A DNA stretch of 7,432 nucleotides from Anaerolineales bacterium (GTDB taxonomy: Bacteria > Chloroflexota > Anaerolineae > Anaerolineales > E44-bin32): the NCBI GenBank assembly GCA_011772595.1, contig WVZH01000326.1, positions 220,887 to 228,318 on the forward strand, given 5' to 3'. Shown in pieces: positions 1 to 6,199 of the stretch. A program made the translations under genes and the position numbers. The notes below the pieces were generated by a model. That model saw only the letters and a program-made list of their open reading frames with translations. It searched no databases and was not told the DNA's origin. Position 1 is the first letter of the stretch. Each line of letters starts with the position of its first letter.

Positions 1-106
1 CAAATCGAGAGCCGCGTCTTCCACATTCATGGCAACGCTTCATGCTGTCAAACTGGTCGGCGATTTCACCCCGTTTTACATCATCACGATGGATGCAGAT
101 CAGCGC
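1..106 (-). other. Possible partial coding frame running off the left edge
   Basis: Downstream of the CDP-alcohol phosphatidyltransferase gene, one minus-strand frame stays open from an in-frame TGA at 107-109 to the window edge, about 35 codons. It reads as charged, protein-like sequence, including DSMKRCHECGRRG with a CxxC pair of the zinc-ribbon kind. The only ATG in frame is at 41-43 and has no Shine-Dalgarno sequence before it; a CTG at 101-103 is the only earlier candidate. It may be the start of a small zinc-binding protein gene continuing outside the window, or a chance open frame. The evidence is weak and no function is assigned. Confidence 0.2.
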
Positions 107-771
107 TCATCTGCCCCAACCAGATCGCGCCCATAATTAATAGAGGTAAAAACAAATACCATCATCAGCAGAAGTGTGATGATGAGTATCGCCGCATCGA
201 AGACGGATACATCAAAGGAGAAAAGTCTGAGAATCGGATTCCCGATGAAGAATACGAGCGTATTGATCGCCATCGCGAGTAATCGAACTTCGGTAGGACC
301 GAACTTGGCATAAGAGATGCGAAACTCACCAATGACAAAAGCGCGTACATAGGACACGATCGACACCAGTAGGTATCCAACCAAGGCGAGACATGCGTAT
401 TCGAATCGAACATAGCGTGAAAGACCCAACCCGATAAAAACCATATACTGGCTGTAGGCATCCACGACGTGGTCCACATAAAATCCAAATTTAGGTCGCT
501 CAATTTTGCGATAACGCGCAAGCGTGCCATCCATGCTGTCCCCATACCAATTGACGACGAAACCCAAATTCGCCATCCATAGGAACCCCGGGCTGATATT
601 CGTTAGTGCATACCCGAGAAAGATCAGGATAGAGCCAAGAATTCCTATCGATGTCATCGTGTCCGGACTGAATCTCGCAGGCGTACGTGCGGCCAACCAT
701 AGCAGTGCCGATTTCTCTGCGCGACTCAAAAAACTGTCGAGAACCCGTTTTTGTTCATGTACATCAGGCAT
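100..771 (-). CDS. CDP-alcohol phosphatidyltransferase family membrane protein
   Basis: A 223-residue integral membrane enzyme of the CDP-alcohol phosphatidyltransferase family, which moves the phosphatidyl (or related phospho-) group of a CDP-linked donor to an alcohol such as inositol phosphate, glycerol phosphate or serine, releasing CMP. The family signature D-x2-DG-x2-AR-x8-G-x3-D-x3-D is complete: Asp78, Asp81-Gly82, Ala85-Arg86, Gly96, Asp100 and Asp104. The four aspartates bind the metal ions and act in catalysis. Hydrophobic segments lie at about 42-58, 62-76, 108-125, 128-147 and 165-212, and the length is usual for the family. The ATG start is well supported by AGGAGG six bases upstream. 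The gene follows the ADP-ribosylglycohydrolase gene after an 84-base gap in which I see no good promoter. The acceptor alcohol cannot be read from the sequence, so no gene symbol is given. Confidence 0.93.
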   Translation of the reverse strand: MPDVHEQKRVLDSFLSRAEKSALLWLAARTPARFSPDTMTSIGILGSILIFLGYALTNISPGFLWMANLGFVVNWYGDSMDGTLARYRKIERPKFGFYVDHVVDAYSQYMVFIGLGLSRYVRFEYACLALVGYLLVSIVSYVRAFVIGEFRISYAKFGPTEVRLLAMAINTLVFFIGNPILRLFSFDVSVFDAAILIITLLLMMVFVFTSINYGRDLVGADER

Positions 772-777
772 CCTTCG

Positions 778-783
778 CCTCCT
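778..783 (-). promoter_or_regulatory. Shine-Dalgarno sequence of the CDP-alcohol phosphatidyltransferase gene
   Basis: AGGAGG on the minus strand with a six-base spacer before the ATG at 769-771. It is near-perfect and fixes the start codon. Confidence 0.8.
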
Positions 784-855
784 CTCAGAACAATTAATTC
801 AATATGGCTATATCGTGCATGAAGAACCTATGAGGGCTTGTTTGTTCGGATAGAT

Positions 856-1722
856 TCAGATTGACAATTCCGGCGGCAATGGCTCGCGTCGATCGAGCCA
901 GGATTTTGGGATGCTCCGAACCTGACCCACGATTCCACCAACGATCGCGCATGTCGTATCCCGATCCCCTTTCCCGGCGACGGTCGTCCATAATGCTGTC
1001 TCGTAATCCTGGGCATGATGCGCTACGACCCAGAGACAGTACGGAACAGTATCGAAGGCTGCAATCTGAGTTCCAGTCCCTAATGCCAGTATTGCTTTCG
1101 CATGCTCATCAGCTTTCAAGGATTCTGCCAGCTCGATCCCTTCTCGGGTTTTCGACGAAGGTAAAAACTGGGCGACTTCATGCAAAAAAGATGAACCCGC
1201 TATTTCTTGATTGGATGAAATTATCGAAGCTGCGACTGCCACTGCAACTGCACCGGCCTGGCCCTCCGGGTGTGCATGCGTGATCATGGCCGACATTCGT
1301 GCTTCTTGTGCAGTGCGCTCGAGGTCTCCCGAAAAGAATGCCCCAATTGGTGCAGCGCGCATCGCCGCACCGTTGCCGTAGGAACCGCCGTTAAAAAGCC
1401 TTGGCGCCTCAATTCGCCAATCGGCTCCTGAAGCAAATAAGGTGAGCAAACGCATCGCTCCTGCACCATACCCGCGCCAAGGTTCTCGCACATAACGCCT
1501 GGCGAACATACTCGCCAGTTCGTCCTGATCTATGCTGCCGCGAGCGAACAACATCTCAACGATGGAAAGCGCCATACAAGTGTCGTCAGTCCAAACCCAA
1601 GGAGCTCCGGGTATTTCTCGGGCACGGATAAGCTCCTGAGAAACTCGAAAGAAACATTCCCCAAATGCATCTCCCGTGGAGAGGCCTGCTAGAGAACGGA
1701 GTGTCAAATCACGAGCGCTCAC
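856..1722 (-). CDS. ADP-ribosylglycohydrolase family protein (DraG/ARH type)
   Basis: A 288-residue soluble hydrolase of the DraG/ARH family, which cleaves ADP-ribose from modified proteins (arginine or serine) or from small ADP-ribosylated molecules, using two Mg2+ ions. The family landmarks occur in order: an N-terminal GLSTGDAFGE segment (13-22), the metal-binding TDDT motif (45-48), GNGAAMRAAPIGAF (116-129), THAHPEGQAGA (148-158) and the C-terminal GDRDTT motif (252-257), whose aspartates complete the metal site. The all-helical fold and near-300-residue length fit. The start is a GTG with only a weak purine stretch upstream; the conserved domain begins at about residue 9, so no much later start is possible. 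It begins 12 bases after the DMT-like gene stops, suggesting co-transcription. No ADP-ribosyltransferase or nitrogenase gene is nearby, so a DraG role in nitrogen control is not indicated. The substrate is unknown. Confidence 0.93.
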   Translation of the reverse strand: MSARDLTLRSLAGLSTGDAFGECFFRVSQELIRAREIPGAPWVWTDDTCMALSIVEMLFARGSIDQDELASMFARRYVREPWRGYGAGAMRLLTLFASGADWRIEAPRLFNGGSYGNGAAMRAAPIGAFFSGDLERTAQEARMSAMITHAHPEGQAGAVAVAVAASIISSNQEIAGSSFLHEVAQFLPSSKTREGIELAESLKADEHAKAILALGTGTQIAAFDTVPYCLWVVAHHAQDYETALWTTVAGKGDRDTTCAIVGGIVGQVRSIPKSWLDRREPLPPELSI

Positions 1723-1734
1723 GATCGCTGCCCA

Positions 1735-2157
1735 TCAACGCCAACTGACCATCACCAAACCAATGATGCACACAACGATTCCCAAGTAGTTAATCGATAA
1801 AAGTCGTTCTCGGAAGAGGAGTACGCCGATTGGGAGCAACAGCATCGCGACGATCGCATTGGAAACGAGGGATCCAGCGCTTACGATCCAACCCGCCCTG
1901 TAGGCGAGCAAGAAACCGAGTTCTAATCCCACAATCGTGATTGCCAGTGCGAAACTTGCCCAATTAATCTTTTTCAGCGAGGCGATCAAACCCTCTGTGA
2001 ATGGAAACAACGGAATGAGCATAACACACAGCAAAGTCGATGTTGCGTAGGTCACAGCGAGGGCAAGCGTCGGATGGACCTTTTCCGGCGTAACCCGCTG
2101 GAATATGTGGTAAAGAACGTTTGAGATGATGGTGAGTATGATCGCAAAGTAATACAT
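1735..2157 (-). CDS. Half-length DMT/EamA-like membrane protein
   Basis: A 140-residue, very hydrophobic protein resembling one EamA repeat of the drug/metabolite transporter superfamily. Five membrane segments are visible at about 2-21, 31-52, 66-87, 91-114 and 121-139. The end matches the usual EamA repeat end: a helix leading into LFRERLL (114-120), then NYLGIVVCIIGLVMV. Full-length DMT carriers have ten helices from two such repeats, so a five-helix protein would have to work as a dimer. I chose the ATG at 2155-2157 because GGGGAG lies nine bases upstream and the first helix begins directly after it. An upstream GTG at 2236-2238 would add 27 polar residues and has poor spacing from its purine stretch. 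The ADP-ribosylglycohydrolase gene follows after 12 bases. The transported substrate is unknown, and an undecaprenyl-arabinose-flippase-like or SMR-like role is equally possible. Confidence 0.85.
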   Translation of the reverse strand: MYYFAIILTIISNVLYHIFQRVTPEKVHPTLALAVTYATSTLLCVMLIPLFPFTEGLIASLKKINWASFALAITIVGLELGFLLAYRAGWIVSAGSLVSNAIVAMLLLPIGVLLFRERLLSINYLGIVVCIIGLVMVSWR

Positions 2158-2166
2158 ATTTTCCAG

Positions 2167-2172
2167 CTCCCC
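2167..2172 (-). promoter_or_regulatory. Shine-Dalgarno sequence deciding the DMT-like gene start
   Basis: GGGGAG on the minus strand, nine bases before the ATG at 2155-2157. It favours the shorter 140-residue protein over the GTG-initiated 167-residue reading. Confidence 0.6.
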
Positions 2173-2235
2173 AATTTGTTGATAATTCACACTCAAATTA
2201 ACATAGACCACTGTTTTGAAAGGTGGGATACTGCT

Positions 2236-2253
2236 CACTTCCTACGAGAAGTG
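2236..2253. repeat. Short perfect inverted repeat between the HEAT-repeat and DMT-like genes
   Basis: CACTTC and GAAGTG are perfect complements separated by six bases. The site lies between the stop of the HEAT-repeat gene (2327) and the start of the DMT-like gene (2157). No run of T follows on either strand, so it is not a standard intrinsic terminator; it could be a weak operator or mRNA hairpin. Six-base arms can arise by chance. Confidence 0.25.
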
Positions 2254-2326
2254 GTCATTTTCAAACCGGCAAGAATAGACTTCACGACCAATGCGATCTA
2301 AGGATGAGAGAGGACAGAGAAAATCT

Positions 2327-2911
2327 CTATGGATTGGATTCAAGGTACGCATGGTGAACGCTCTTTATCCATCCTTTTGGAAAAGGCGCCTTGTCGTTCA
2401 ACAGAAGCTTCTGCGCATTACCTACCTTCGAACGTATGGCGATGCTCTCGTCCCCCTTAAGCTGAGCAACGCCCTCGAGAACAGCTTCTTGTTTTTCAGG
2501 GAATTTCCTGGCGACGATGCATAAACTCACGATCGCCCACGATTTTGTAAACACGCTCTTGTCGTCTAAAAGAAGCAGCAAGGTGGATGTAATCGAGTCG
2601 ATTCTGCTTCTGTCCAATGCCAGATGACCGAGGATCATCGCCAGATGCCAGCGCACCATGGCCACATCATCATGCATGGCGATGTCGATGATCTCACCCA
2701 GATGGTTTTCGATTAATTCCGGTGCCGAACGGGAGATCTTTTCTAATGCATCAGCAGCGCGCCCTCTGACAACGTCGTCAGGCACAGATAAGCCGGCGTA
2801 GAGTTCATCAATCAGTTGAGGGTTCCCAAGCACGATATCAGCGACTTCTGTCGCCACACCATCCGAACGGAGATCTCCTCCAGAAAGCCATTCCAAGATT
2901 TGATTCATCAT
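2327..2911 (-). CDS. HEAT-repeat-like alpha-solenoid protein
   Basis: A 194-residue soluble protein without signal peptide or membrane helix, built of paired helices in the manner of HEAT/ARM repeats. About four units can be outlined: 33-63 (with the DDVVRGRAADALEKIS second helix), 65-100 (DDVAMVRWHLAMILGHLA), 103-138 (DDKSVFTKSWAIVSLCIVA) and 141-173 (DESIAIRSKVGNAQKLL). The repeated 'D-D/E-x-x-V/I-x-x-[RK]' at the helix turn is typical of HEAT repeats. Such proteins usually act as binding scaffolds and no catalytic site is visible, so the partner is unknown. The start is unsettled: two ATG codons stand in tandem (2909-2911 and 2906-2908) and neither has a Shine-Dalgarno sequence; the bases upstream read CCTCCTC, the complement of one. 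The gene lies 201 bases after pcm and may be transcribed separately. DNA-glycosylase AlkD-like HEAT proteins are larger and have catalytic residues not seen here. Confidence 0.85.
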   Translation of the reverse strand: MMNQILEWLSGGDLRSDGVATEVADIVLGNPQLIDELYAGLSVPDDVVRGRAADALEKISRSAPELIENHLGEIIDIAMHDDVAMVRWHLAMILGHLALDRSRIDSITSTLLLLLDDKSVFTKSWAIVSLCIVARKFPEKQEAVLEGVAQLKGDESIAIRSKVGNAQKLLLNDKAPFPKGWIKSVHHAYLESNP

Positions 2912-2962
2912 AAATGAGGAGGTAAAGGACGTTTTTCAGTCCCATAAAATTCGCTTGACGGC

Positions 2963-3049
2963 CTAATCGAGAATGTTGACTGCGATCCAATTACGCACAT
3001 CATTGTAGTACAGGGGCCATTGAAAGGAAACAACGCATTTTGGAATGTC
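2963..3049 (-). other. Start-less coding-like frame between pcm and the HEAT-repeat gene
   Basis: An open minus-strand frame of 28 codons plus a TAG stop, bounded upstream by TGA at 3050-3052. It ends in WPLYYNDVRNWIAVNILD, whose aromatic and hydrophobic spacing resembles the C-terminal end of a real protein. There is no ATG, GTG or TTG before its middle, so it cannot be an intact gene. It may be the degraded end of a lost gene or plain chance. Confidence 0.15.
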
Positions 3050-3092
3050 TCACGATTTGCCAGTCAGCCTTTTTTTACCCTCGCGAACCACG

Positions 3093-3107
3093 TAGCGCCT
3101 CCCGCTA
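3093..3107 (-). terminator. Weak hairpin directly after pcm
   Basis: TAGCG, loop GGAGG, CGCTA on the minus strand, starting five bases after the pcm stop codon. The five-base stem is perfect, but no T-run follows in the direction of transcription, so it is at best a weak pause or mRNA 3'-end structure. A T7 tract at 3070-3076 is on the plus strand and does not serve pcm. Confidence 0.2.
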
Positions 3108-3112
3108 GGTTT

Positions 3113-3808
3113 CTAGACTCCGTATTCGCCCTGCAATTTCACATACAATACCTCACAAATGCTTTTTTGTTTGAGACCTTCCTGGCGTTTCTCGATCAGA
3201 ACGAGCTCTTGCCCGCCTTCACTGAGCAATGGTGCAATCAATTTACCCCCGTGATTCAATTGGGCTATCAGGGGCGGTGGTACTTGCGGACATGCTGCCG
3301 TCACAGCAATGCGATCGTACGGACTCAGTGCAGCGTGGCCCAGGCCGCCATCAGCGTGAACGAGAACAACGTCCGTATAGTTTGCCTGTTCCAGTCTGCG
3401 TTTTGCGTAATCGAAAGTCAATGGATCGATCTCAACGGAGACGACCAAACCGTTTTCACCGACAACCTCTTGCGCGACCGCTGCTCCGTAGCCCGAACCT
3501 AGTCCTATTTCTAGAAACCGATGATTCGCATCCAATCCCAAAGGTTCATAGAAGAGTGGATAGCTGTGGGGACAGGATATCGTTGCCTGCTTTCCGGGAA
3601 GAGGGAGAGGGACCTCGCGATAGGCGTAATCCCTATACTCTCTGGGGATAAAAATTTCCCTCGGTACCGTCAATAAGGCATCGATAATCCGCTGCGATTG
3701 AAGATATCCTTGTTCGATGAGCGTCTGCACCTTATGTTCGCGCGCTTCGGCGAAATCCGCTTTGGTTTTGGTCGGTTCTTTTTGAGGAGGCACAATCCAG
3801 CCTGGCAT
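3113..3808 (-). CDS. pcm: Protein-L-isoaspartate O-methyltransferase
   Basis: A 231-residue cytosolic SAM-dependent methyltransferase that methylates the free carboxyl of L-isoaspartyl residues formed by spontaneous asparagine deamidation or aspartate isomerisation, starting their repair to normal aspartate. Family landmarks: VPREIFIP (48-55), ATIS (75-78), the SAM-binding motif I LEIGLGSGYGAAV (99-111), the acidic end of the second strand VSVEIDP (123-129), HADGGLG and SPYDRIAVTAA, which correspond to the family's GDG and PYD-x-I-x-V-T-A-A blocks. The segment after ATIS reads CPHSYPLF, unlike the common QPYIVA, so the substrate-contact loop is divergent. The N-terminus carries about 20 extra charged residues. 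The ATG has only a weak upstream GGA; a GTG at codon 6 is an alternative. The gene begins 39 bases after the ICMT-like gene and probably shares its transcript. Confidence 0.95.
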   Translation of the reverse strand: MPGWIVPPQKEPTKTKADFAEAREHKVQTLIEQGYLQSQRIIDALLTVPREIFIPREYRDYAYREVPLPLPGKQATISCPHSYPLFYEPLGLDANHRFLEIGLGSGYGAAVAQEVVGENGLVVSVEIDPLTFDYAKRRLEQANYTDVVLVHADGGLGHAALSPYDRIAVTAACPQVPPPLIAQLNHGGKLIAPLLSEGGQELVLIEKRQEGLKQKSICEVLYVKLQGEYGV

Positions 3809-3847
3809 TCCCGGAAATCCACTCGTTGATTCGCTTAAAATCCAGCC

Positions 3848-4567
3848 TTACCACAATCCTGGGATCAATCGAGAACGCTCCTTCACGCAATAAGCTTTGT
3901 AACCCTCCAATTCCCTCTGTAAGGTGGAGTCCTCTAGGGCAGTTCGAAGGATGAGCAGGATTGTATTGATCACGCCTGGAATGAGAGCCCACCATGAGCC
4001 CAAAATCAGCGGCGCACTTAGCTCGAATAGAATCGTGCCCGCATTACCTGGATGGCGGATGTAACGGTATGGCCCATCCGTGATTACGCTATGCCCACGC
4101 TCCTTCTGGATGCGCACGGTTTGAGAGAAGAACGGATTTGCGAATGTCGCGCTGACGACCAAAGTATTGCCCAACAAACCCACCACTGCCATGACAATCT
4201 GTAAGGTCGACGAAAATCCGATAGACCATCCGTAGCGGACATCAAGCCCCGCCACGACATTTCTCGCAATCGTCAGTATGCCTACAACACTGAGGATCAC
4301 CATGTCCCAAGGCTTCGACCCTTCCTTAGGACCCAATCTATCCTCCATCAACGCAGGGCTCTTCCGGAGAATGATAATGAGCGTCGCAGTTGCCCAATAA
4401 AGCATGATCGCGATGAGGACCCATCCCATACCCCAATCGATACGACCAGCTGGCAGGAAAAGGGTTAGCGCCAGTACGACCATCCCGCTGATTTCCCTAA
4501 AGATGAAACGCGCCACCAAAGGTTTATCCAGACTTTCTATCCCTGTTCCACCTTGCGATGTTTCCAT
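3848..4567 (-). CDS. ICMT/PEMT-family membrane methyltransferase
   Basis: A 239-residue integral membrane protein of the isoprenylcysteine carboxyl methyltransferase / phospholipid methyltransferase superfamily. Hydrophobic segments lie at about 26-41, 46-67, 88-106, 118-140 and 180-207. The C-terminal SAM-binding half carries GPYRYIRHPGNAG (165-177), an acidic ED pair (212-213), ELEGYKAY (219-226) and the terminal RLIPGLW. These blocks give the family call with good confidence. Bacterial members lack prenylated CaaX proteins as substrates; they may methylate lipids, isoprenoids or small molecules, and the target here is unknown. The start is fixed by AAGGAGG nine bases before the ATG. The gene lies 100 bases after the Ddn-like gene and 39 bases before pcm. 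Confidence 0.9.
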   Translation of the reverse strand: METSQGGTGIESLDKPLVARFIFREISGMVVLALTLFLPAGRIDWGMGWVLIAIMLYWATATLIIILRKSPALMEDRLGPKEGSKPWDMVILSVVGILTIARNVVAGLDVRYGWSIGFSSTLQIVMAVVGLLGNTLVVSATFANPFFSQTVRIQKERGHSVITDGPYRYIRHPGNAGTILFELSAPLILGSWWALIPGVINTILLILRTALEDSTLQRELEGYKAYCVKERSRLIPGLW

Positions 4568-4576
4568 CGAAATTGA

Positions 4577-4583
4577 CCTCCTT
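4577..4583 (-). promoter_or_regulatory. Strong Shine-Dalgarno sequence of the ICMT-like gene
   Basis: AAGGAGG on the minus strand, nine bases before the ATG at 4565-4567. It settles the start codon. Confidence 0.75.
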
Positions 4584-4667
4584 ATTCTTATCTCTCAAAA
4601 AGATCCACTCTGACAAGGAGAATTAACTTGCCCTCGAGTTGCCGGGATCGATAAACCACCCTCCTCC

Positions 4668-5168
4668 CTACTTCGGCGACAACATGAGAATAGGAATGAT
4701 GCGCTCCCCCGCCCGGTTTCGGTAATCCTCAAATCCCGCATACATCGAGACTGCTTGATCCCAGAAATAACGGTATTCGTCACTGTAAACTTCCCGCACG
4801 ACATACTCCCCACGATAATCTGGGACAGAAACGATAGCTTCTGGGTTGGCACGAGCGTTGTAGTACCAAGCAGGGTGCTGCCTGTTCCCGAAATTCGAGG
4901 CAATGACGACTAGATTGTTACCGTGGGGAATGTATACCAGGGGTACCGTGCGAGAGATTCCTGTCCGCGCCCCAGTCAGTGTGATGAATGCCACCGGTAG
5001 TCCTGTTAGCACCGTCGTCGCACACGTGCGGCCCCGTGTACTTTGCCACACGTATCTATCTACCCTGCGAAGGATACGAGCCAGGAGGACGGAAAGAATT
5101 CGCGATGCAGCGATTCGCTGAATGAATCGCTGAAATCGCGTTGGATGATAGTTTCCATCCCCCACCAT
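4668..5168 (-). CDS. Ddn-like deazaflavin (F420)-dependent oxidoreductase
   Basis: A 166-residue split-barrel protein of the F420-dependent oxidoreductase family typified by mycobacterial Ddn (often called 'nitroreductase family deazaflavin-dependent oxidoreductase'). Visible blocks: an N-terminal helix-rich part (9-45), FITLTGARTGISRTVPLVYIP (61-81, the family's T-G-R-x-T-G-x-x-R-x-x-P-L strand pair, here with Ala67 inserted as TGART), VVIASNFGNRQHPAWYYNARANPEA (87-111, the conserved H-P-x-W-x-x-N-x-x-A-N-P) and the C-terminal end RIIPILMLSPK. Members use reduced coenzyme F420, or sometimes bind heme, flavin or fatty acids, to reduce quinones and other small molecules at the membrane face. 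The ATG follows the stop of the preceding membrane-protein gene by one base and has GGAG six bases upstream inside that gene, so translation is probably coupled. No F420 biosynthesis gene is in the window. Confidence 0.93.
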   Translation of the reverse strand: MVGDGNYHPTRFQRFIQRIAASRILSVLLARILRRVDRYVWQSTRGRTCATTVLTGLPVAFITLTGARTGISRTVPLVYIPHGNNLVVIASNFGNRQHPAWYYNARANPEAIVSVPDYRGEYVVREVYSDEYRYFWDQAVSMYAGFEDYRNRAGERIIPILMLSPK

Positions 5169-5169
5169 C

Positions 5170-5394
5170 TCAAACTCCGGTTTTACGAGCTAGTTTCCAG
5201 ATTAAGCCGAGTGTGCCCAAAACCAGGAGGACCTGCAGCCCGAATCCCACCCTTATCACGCTCCACTCCATTGAAAGATCGGGTTCAACGCCAAGGAAGA
5301 CATCCACCAATGCCAGATGACTGGCGATCAATCCCGTCGATGATAGAACACACAGTAGGAAGAGCGACCTTATATATTTCGTATGCCCAACCAT
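5170..5394 (-). CDS. Small two-helix membrane protein, uncharacterised
   Basis: A 74-residue protein I do not recognise. It has two membrane segments, about 10-34 and 46-66, joined by an acidic loop (GVEPDLSMEW, 35-44), and ends in a basic tail (KLARKTG), which by the positive-inside rule puts both ends in the cytoplasm and the loop outside. I chose the ATG at 5392-5394 because AAGGAG sits six bases upstream; a GTG at 5431-5433 would add 13 polar residues and overlap nfi. It starts 25 bases after nfi ends and its stop is one base before the Ddn-like gene. This tight coupling, and not any motif, suggests a partnership with the oxidoreductase, perhaps as a membrane anchor or quinone-side subunit; that is inference. 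It is unlikely to be a chance frame given the ribosome-binding site and spacing. Confidence 0.78.
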   Translation of the reverse strand: MVGHTKYIRSLFLLCVLSSTGLIASHLALVDVFLGVEPDLSMEWSVIRVGFGLQVLLVLGTLGLIWKLARKTGV

Positions 5395-5400
5395 CTTCCA

Positions 5401-5406
5401 CTCCTT
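5401..5406 (-). promoter_or_regulatory. Shine-Dalgarno sequence deciding the small membrane protein start
   Basis: AAGGAG on the minus strand, six bases before the ATG at 5392-5394. It supports the 74-residue reading over the longer GTG-initiated one. Confidence 0.75.
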
Positions 5407-5419
5407 CTTTTGTCTGTTC

Positions 5420-6106
5420 TCATTGAGGCTCACGCTTCACGTGAAGTACTGCCCCTCCTGCGATCTTGTCTGCCCAGCGGGTAGGTTCAGGTAGCCGATA
5501 TCTTGTGCAGCATGCCATCACAAAGCGAGCCGAGTTTGGCACATCGATGAGATGTCCAGGTGTCACATAAACGGGTTTTACGTTCGTGCGCGTTCTCAAT
5601 ACCGTGCCGATGACACGCGTAGGGTCATTTTCGTCTATTAATTCGACCGCCTCGCCTCGATTCAGGCCTACCAACTTATGATGGCCATAGAGTCTTGATT
5701 TTGCCACTCCGATGCTCGGTATTCCGAACCAAAGACCCAGATGTGAAGCAAGGCCAATCCCTCGGGGGTGTGCAATTCCGTGCGCGTCAAACATCAATAA
5801 ATCCGGCTTTGTTGTCACTTTCGACCAGGCAGCGATTACGGCAGGTGCCTCGCGAAAGGCCAGCAAACCAGGTATGTAGGGAAAACCCACGCCGACTTGT
5901 GCAGTTAGGCCTTCTACCGGAATGAGCTCTGGAAAACGCATAACGACGATCGCGGCAAACCCCTTACCCGCTCGGTAACTCACATCGATCCCACCGATCG
6001 TCACAACCTTCCGTCCATCCCATTCAAGAACAAGACGCTCACGCATCCGATTTTGAACTTCAACCGCCTTCGAAGGCTCTAGATCCCAGGCATGAAGATC
6101 GGGCAT
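5420..6106 (-). CDS. nfi: Endonuclease V (deoxyinosine 3' endonuclease)
   Basis: A 228-residue Mg2+-dependent nuclease that nicks DNA (in some lineages RNA) one base 3' of inosine, the deamination product of adenine, to start alternative excision repair. Family motifs, numbered from the second ATG: GGIDVSY (38-44, metal-binding Asp41), PYIPGLLAFREAP (76-88, with the wedge Tyr77 and catalytic Glu86), MFDAHGIAHPRGIGLASHLG (105-124, metal-binding Asp107 and His113) and IGVAKS (132-137, catalytic Lys136). All expected catalytic residues are present. One oddity is DAHG where the family nearly always has DG-x-G. The ATG at 6104-6106 is preferred because AAGG lies six bases upstream; the ATG at 6110-6112 abuts that purine run and would add only Met-Thr. 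It follows msrA by about 90 bases and heads the run with the membrane protein and Ddn-like gene. Confidence 0.97.
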   Translation of the reverse strand: MPDLHAWDLEPSKAVEVQNRMRERLVLEWDGRKVVTIGGIDVSYRAGKGFAAIVVMRFPELIPVEGLTAQVGVGFPYIPGLLAFREAPAVIAAWSKVTTKPDLLMFDAHGIAHPRGIGLASHLGLWFGIPSIGVAKSRLYGHHKLVGLNRGEAVELIDENDPTRVIGTVLRTRTNVKPVYVTPGHLIDVPNSARFVMACCTRYRLPEPTRWADKIAGGAVLHVKREPQ

Positions 6107-6199
6107 CGTCATCCTTAACCCAGAATCGAACAGGTAGATCGTTCGTGCGCTCTCAAGAGTGGACCCTATTCGGGCCGCCGATTGGACTTTCGACTACCG

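Noticed and set aside
861..1283. A 140-codon plus-strand open frame across the ADP-ribosylglycohydrolase gene
   Set aside because: It is antisense to conserved DraG-type motifs, and its composition is rich in Arg, Ser and Pro as expected of a shadow frame.
856..1722. DraG-type control of nitrogenase
   Set aside because: No draT, nif or glnB-like gene is in the window; the enzyme family has many other substrates.
3020..3502. A 160-codon plus-strand open frame overlapping pcm and the gap after it
   Set aside because: It lies mostly antisense to the firmly identified pcm and has no recognisable motif or good ribosome-binding site; it is a shadow frame.
4587..4616. Promoter candidate for the ICMT-like gene: TTGTCA, 18 bases, GATAAG
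   Set aside because: The -10 element lacks the final T, and the implied transcription start would fall inside the Shine-Dalgarno sequence.
4596..4650. Terminator candidate after the Ddn-like gene (GATCC ... GGATC then TTTTT)
   Set aside because: The arms are five bases and about 37 bases apart, with only a weak inner stem; not a compact intrinsic terminator.
6113..6175. tRNA-like patches (GAGAGCGCACG and TTCGATTC) on the minus strand between msrA and nfi
   Set aside because: The T-stem does not pair, no anticodon arm or acceptor stem can be formed, and the spacing is too short; chance resemblance is likeliest. tRNAscan-SE would decide.
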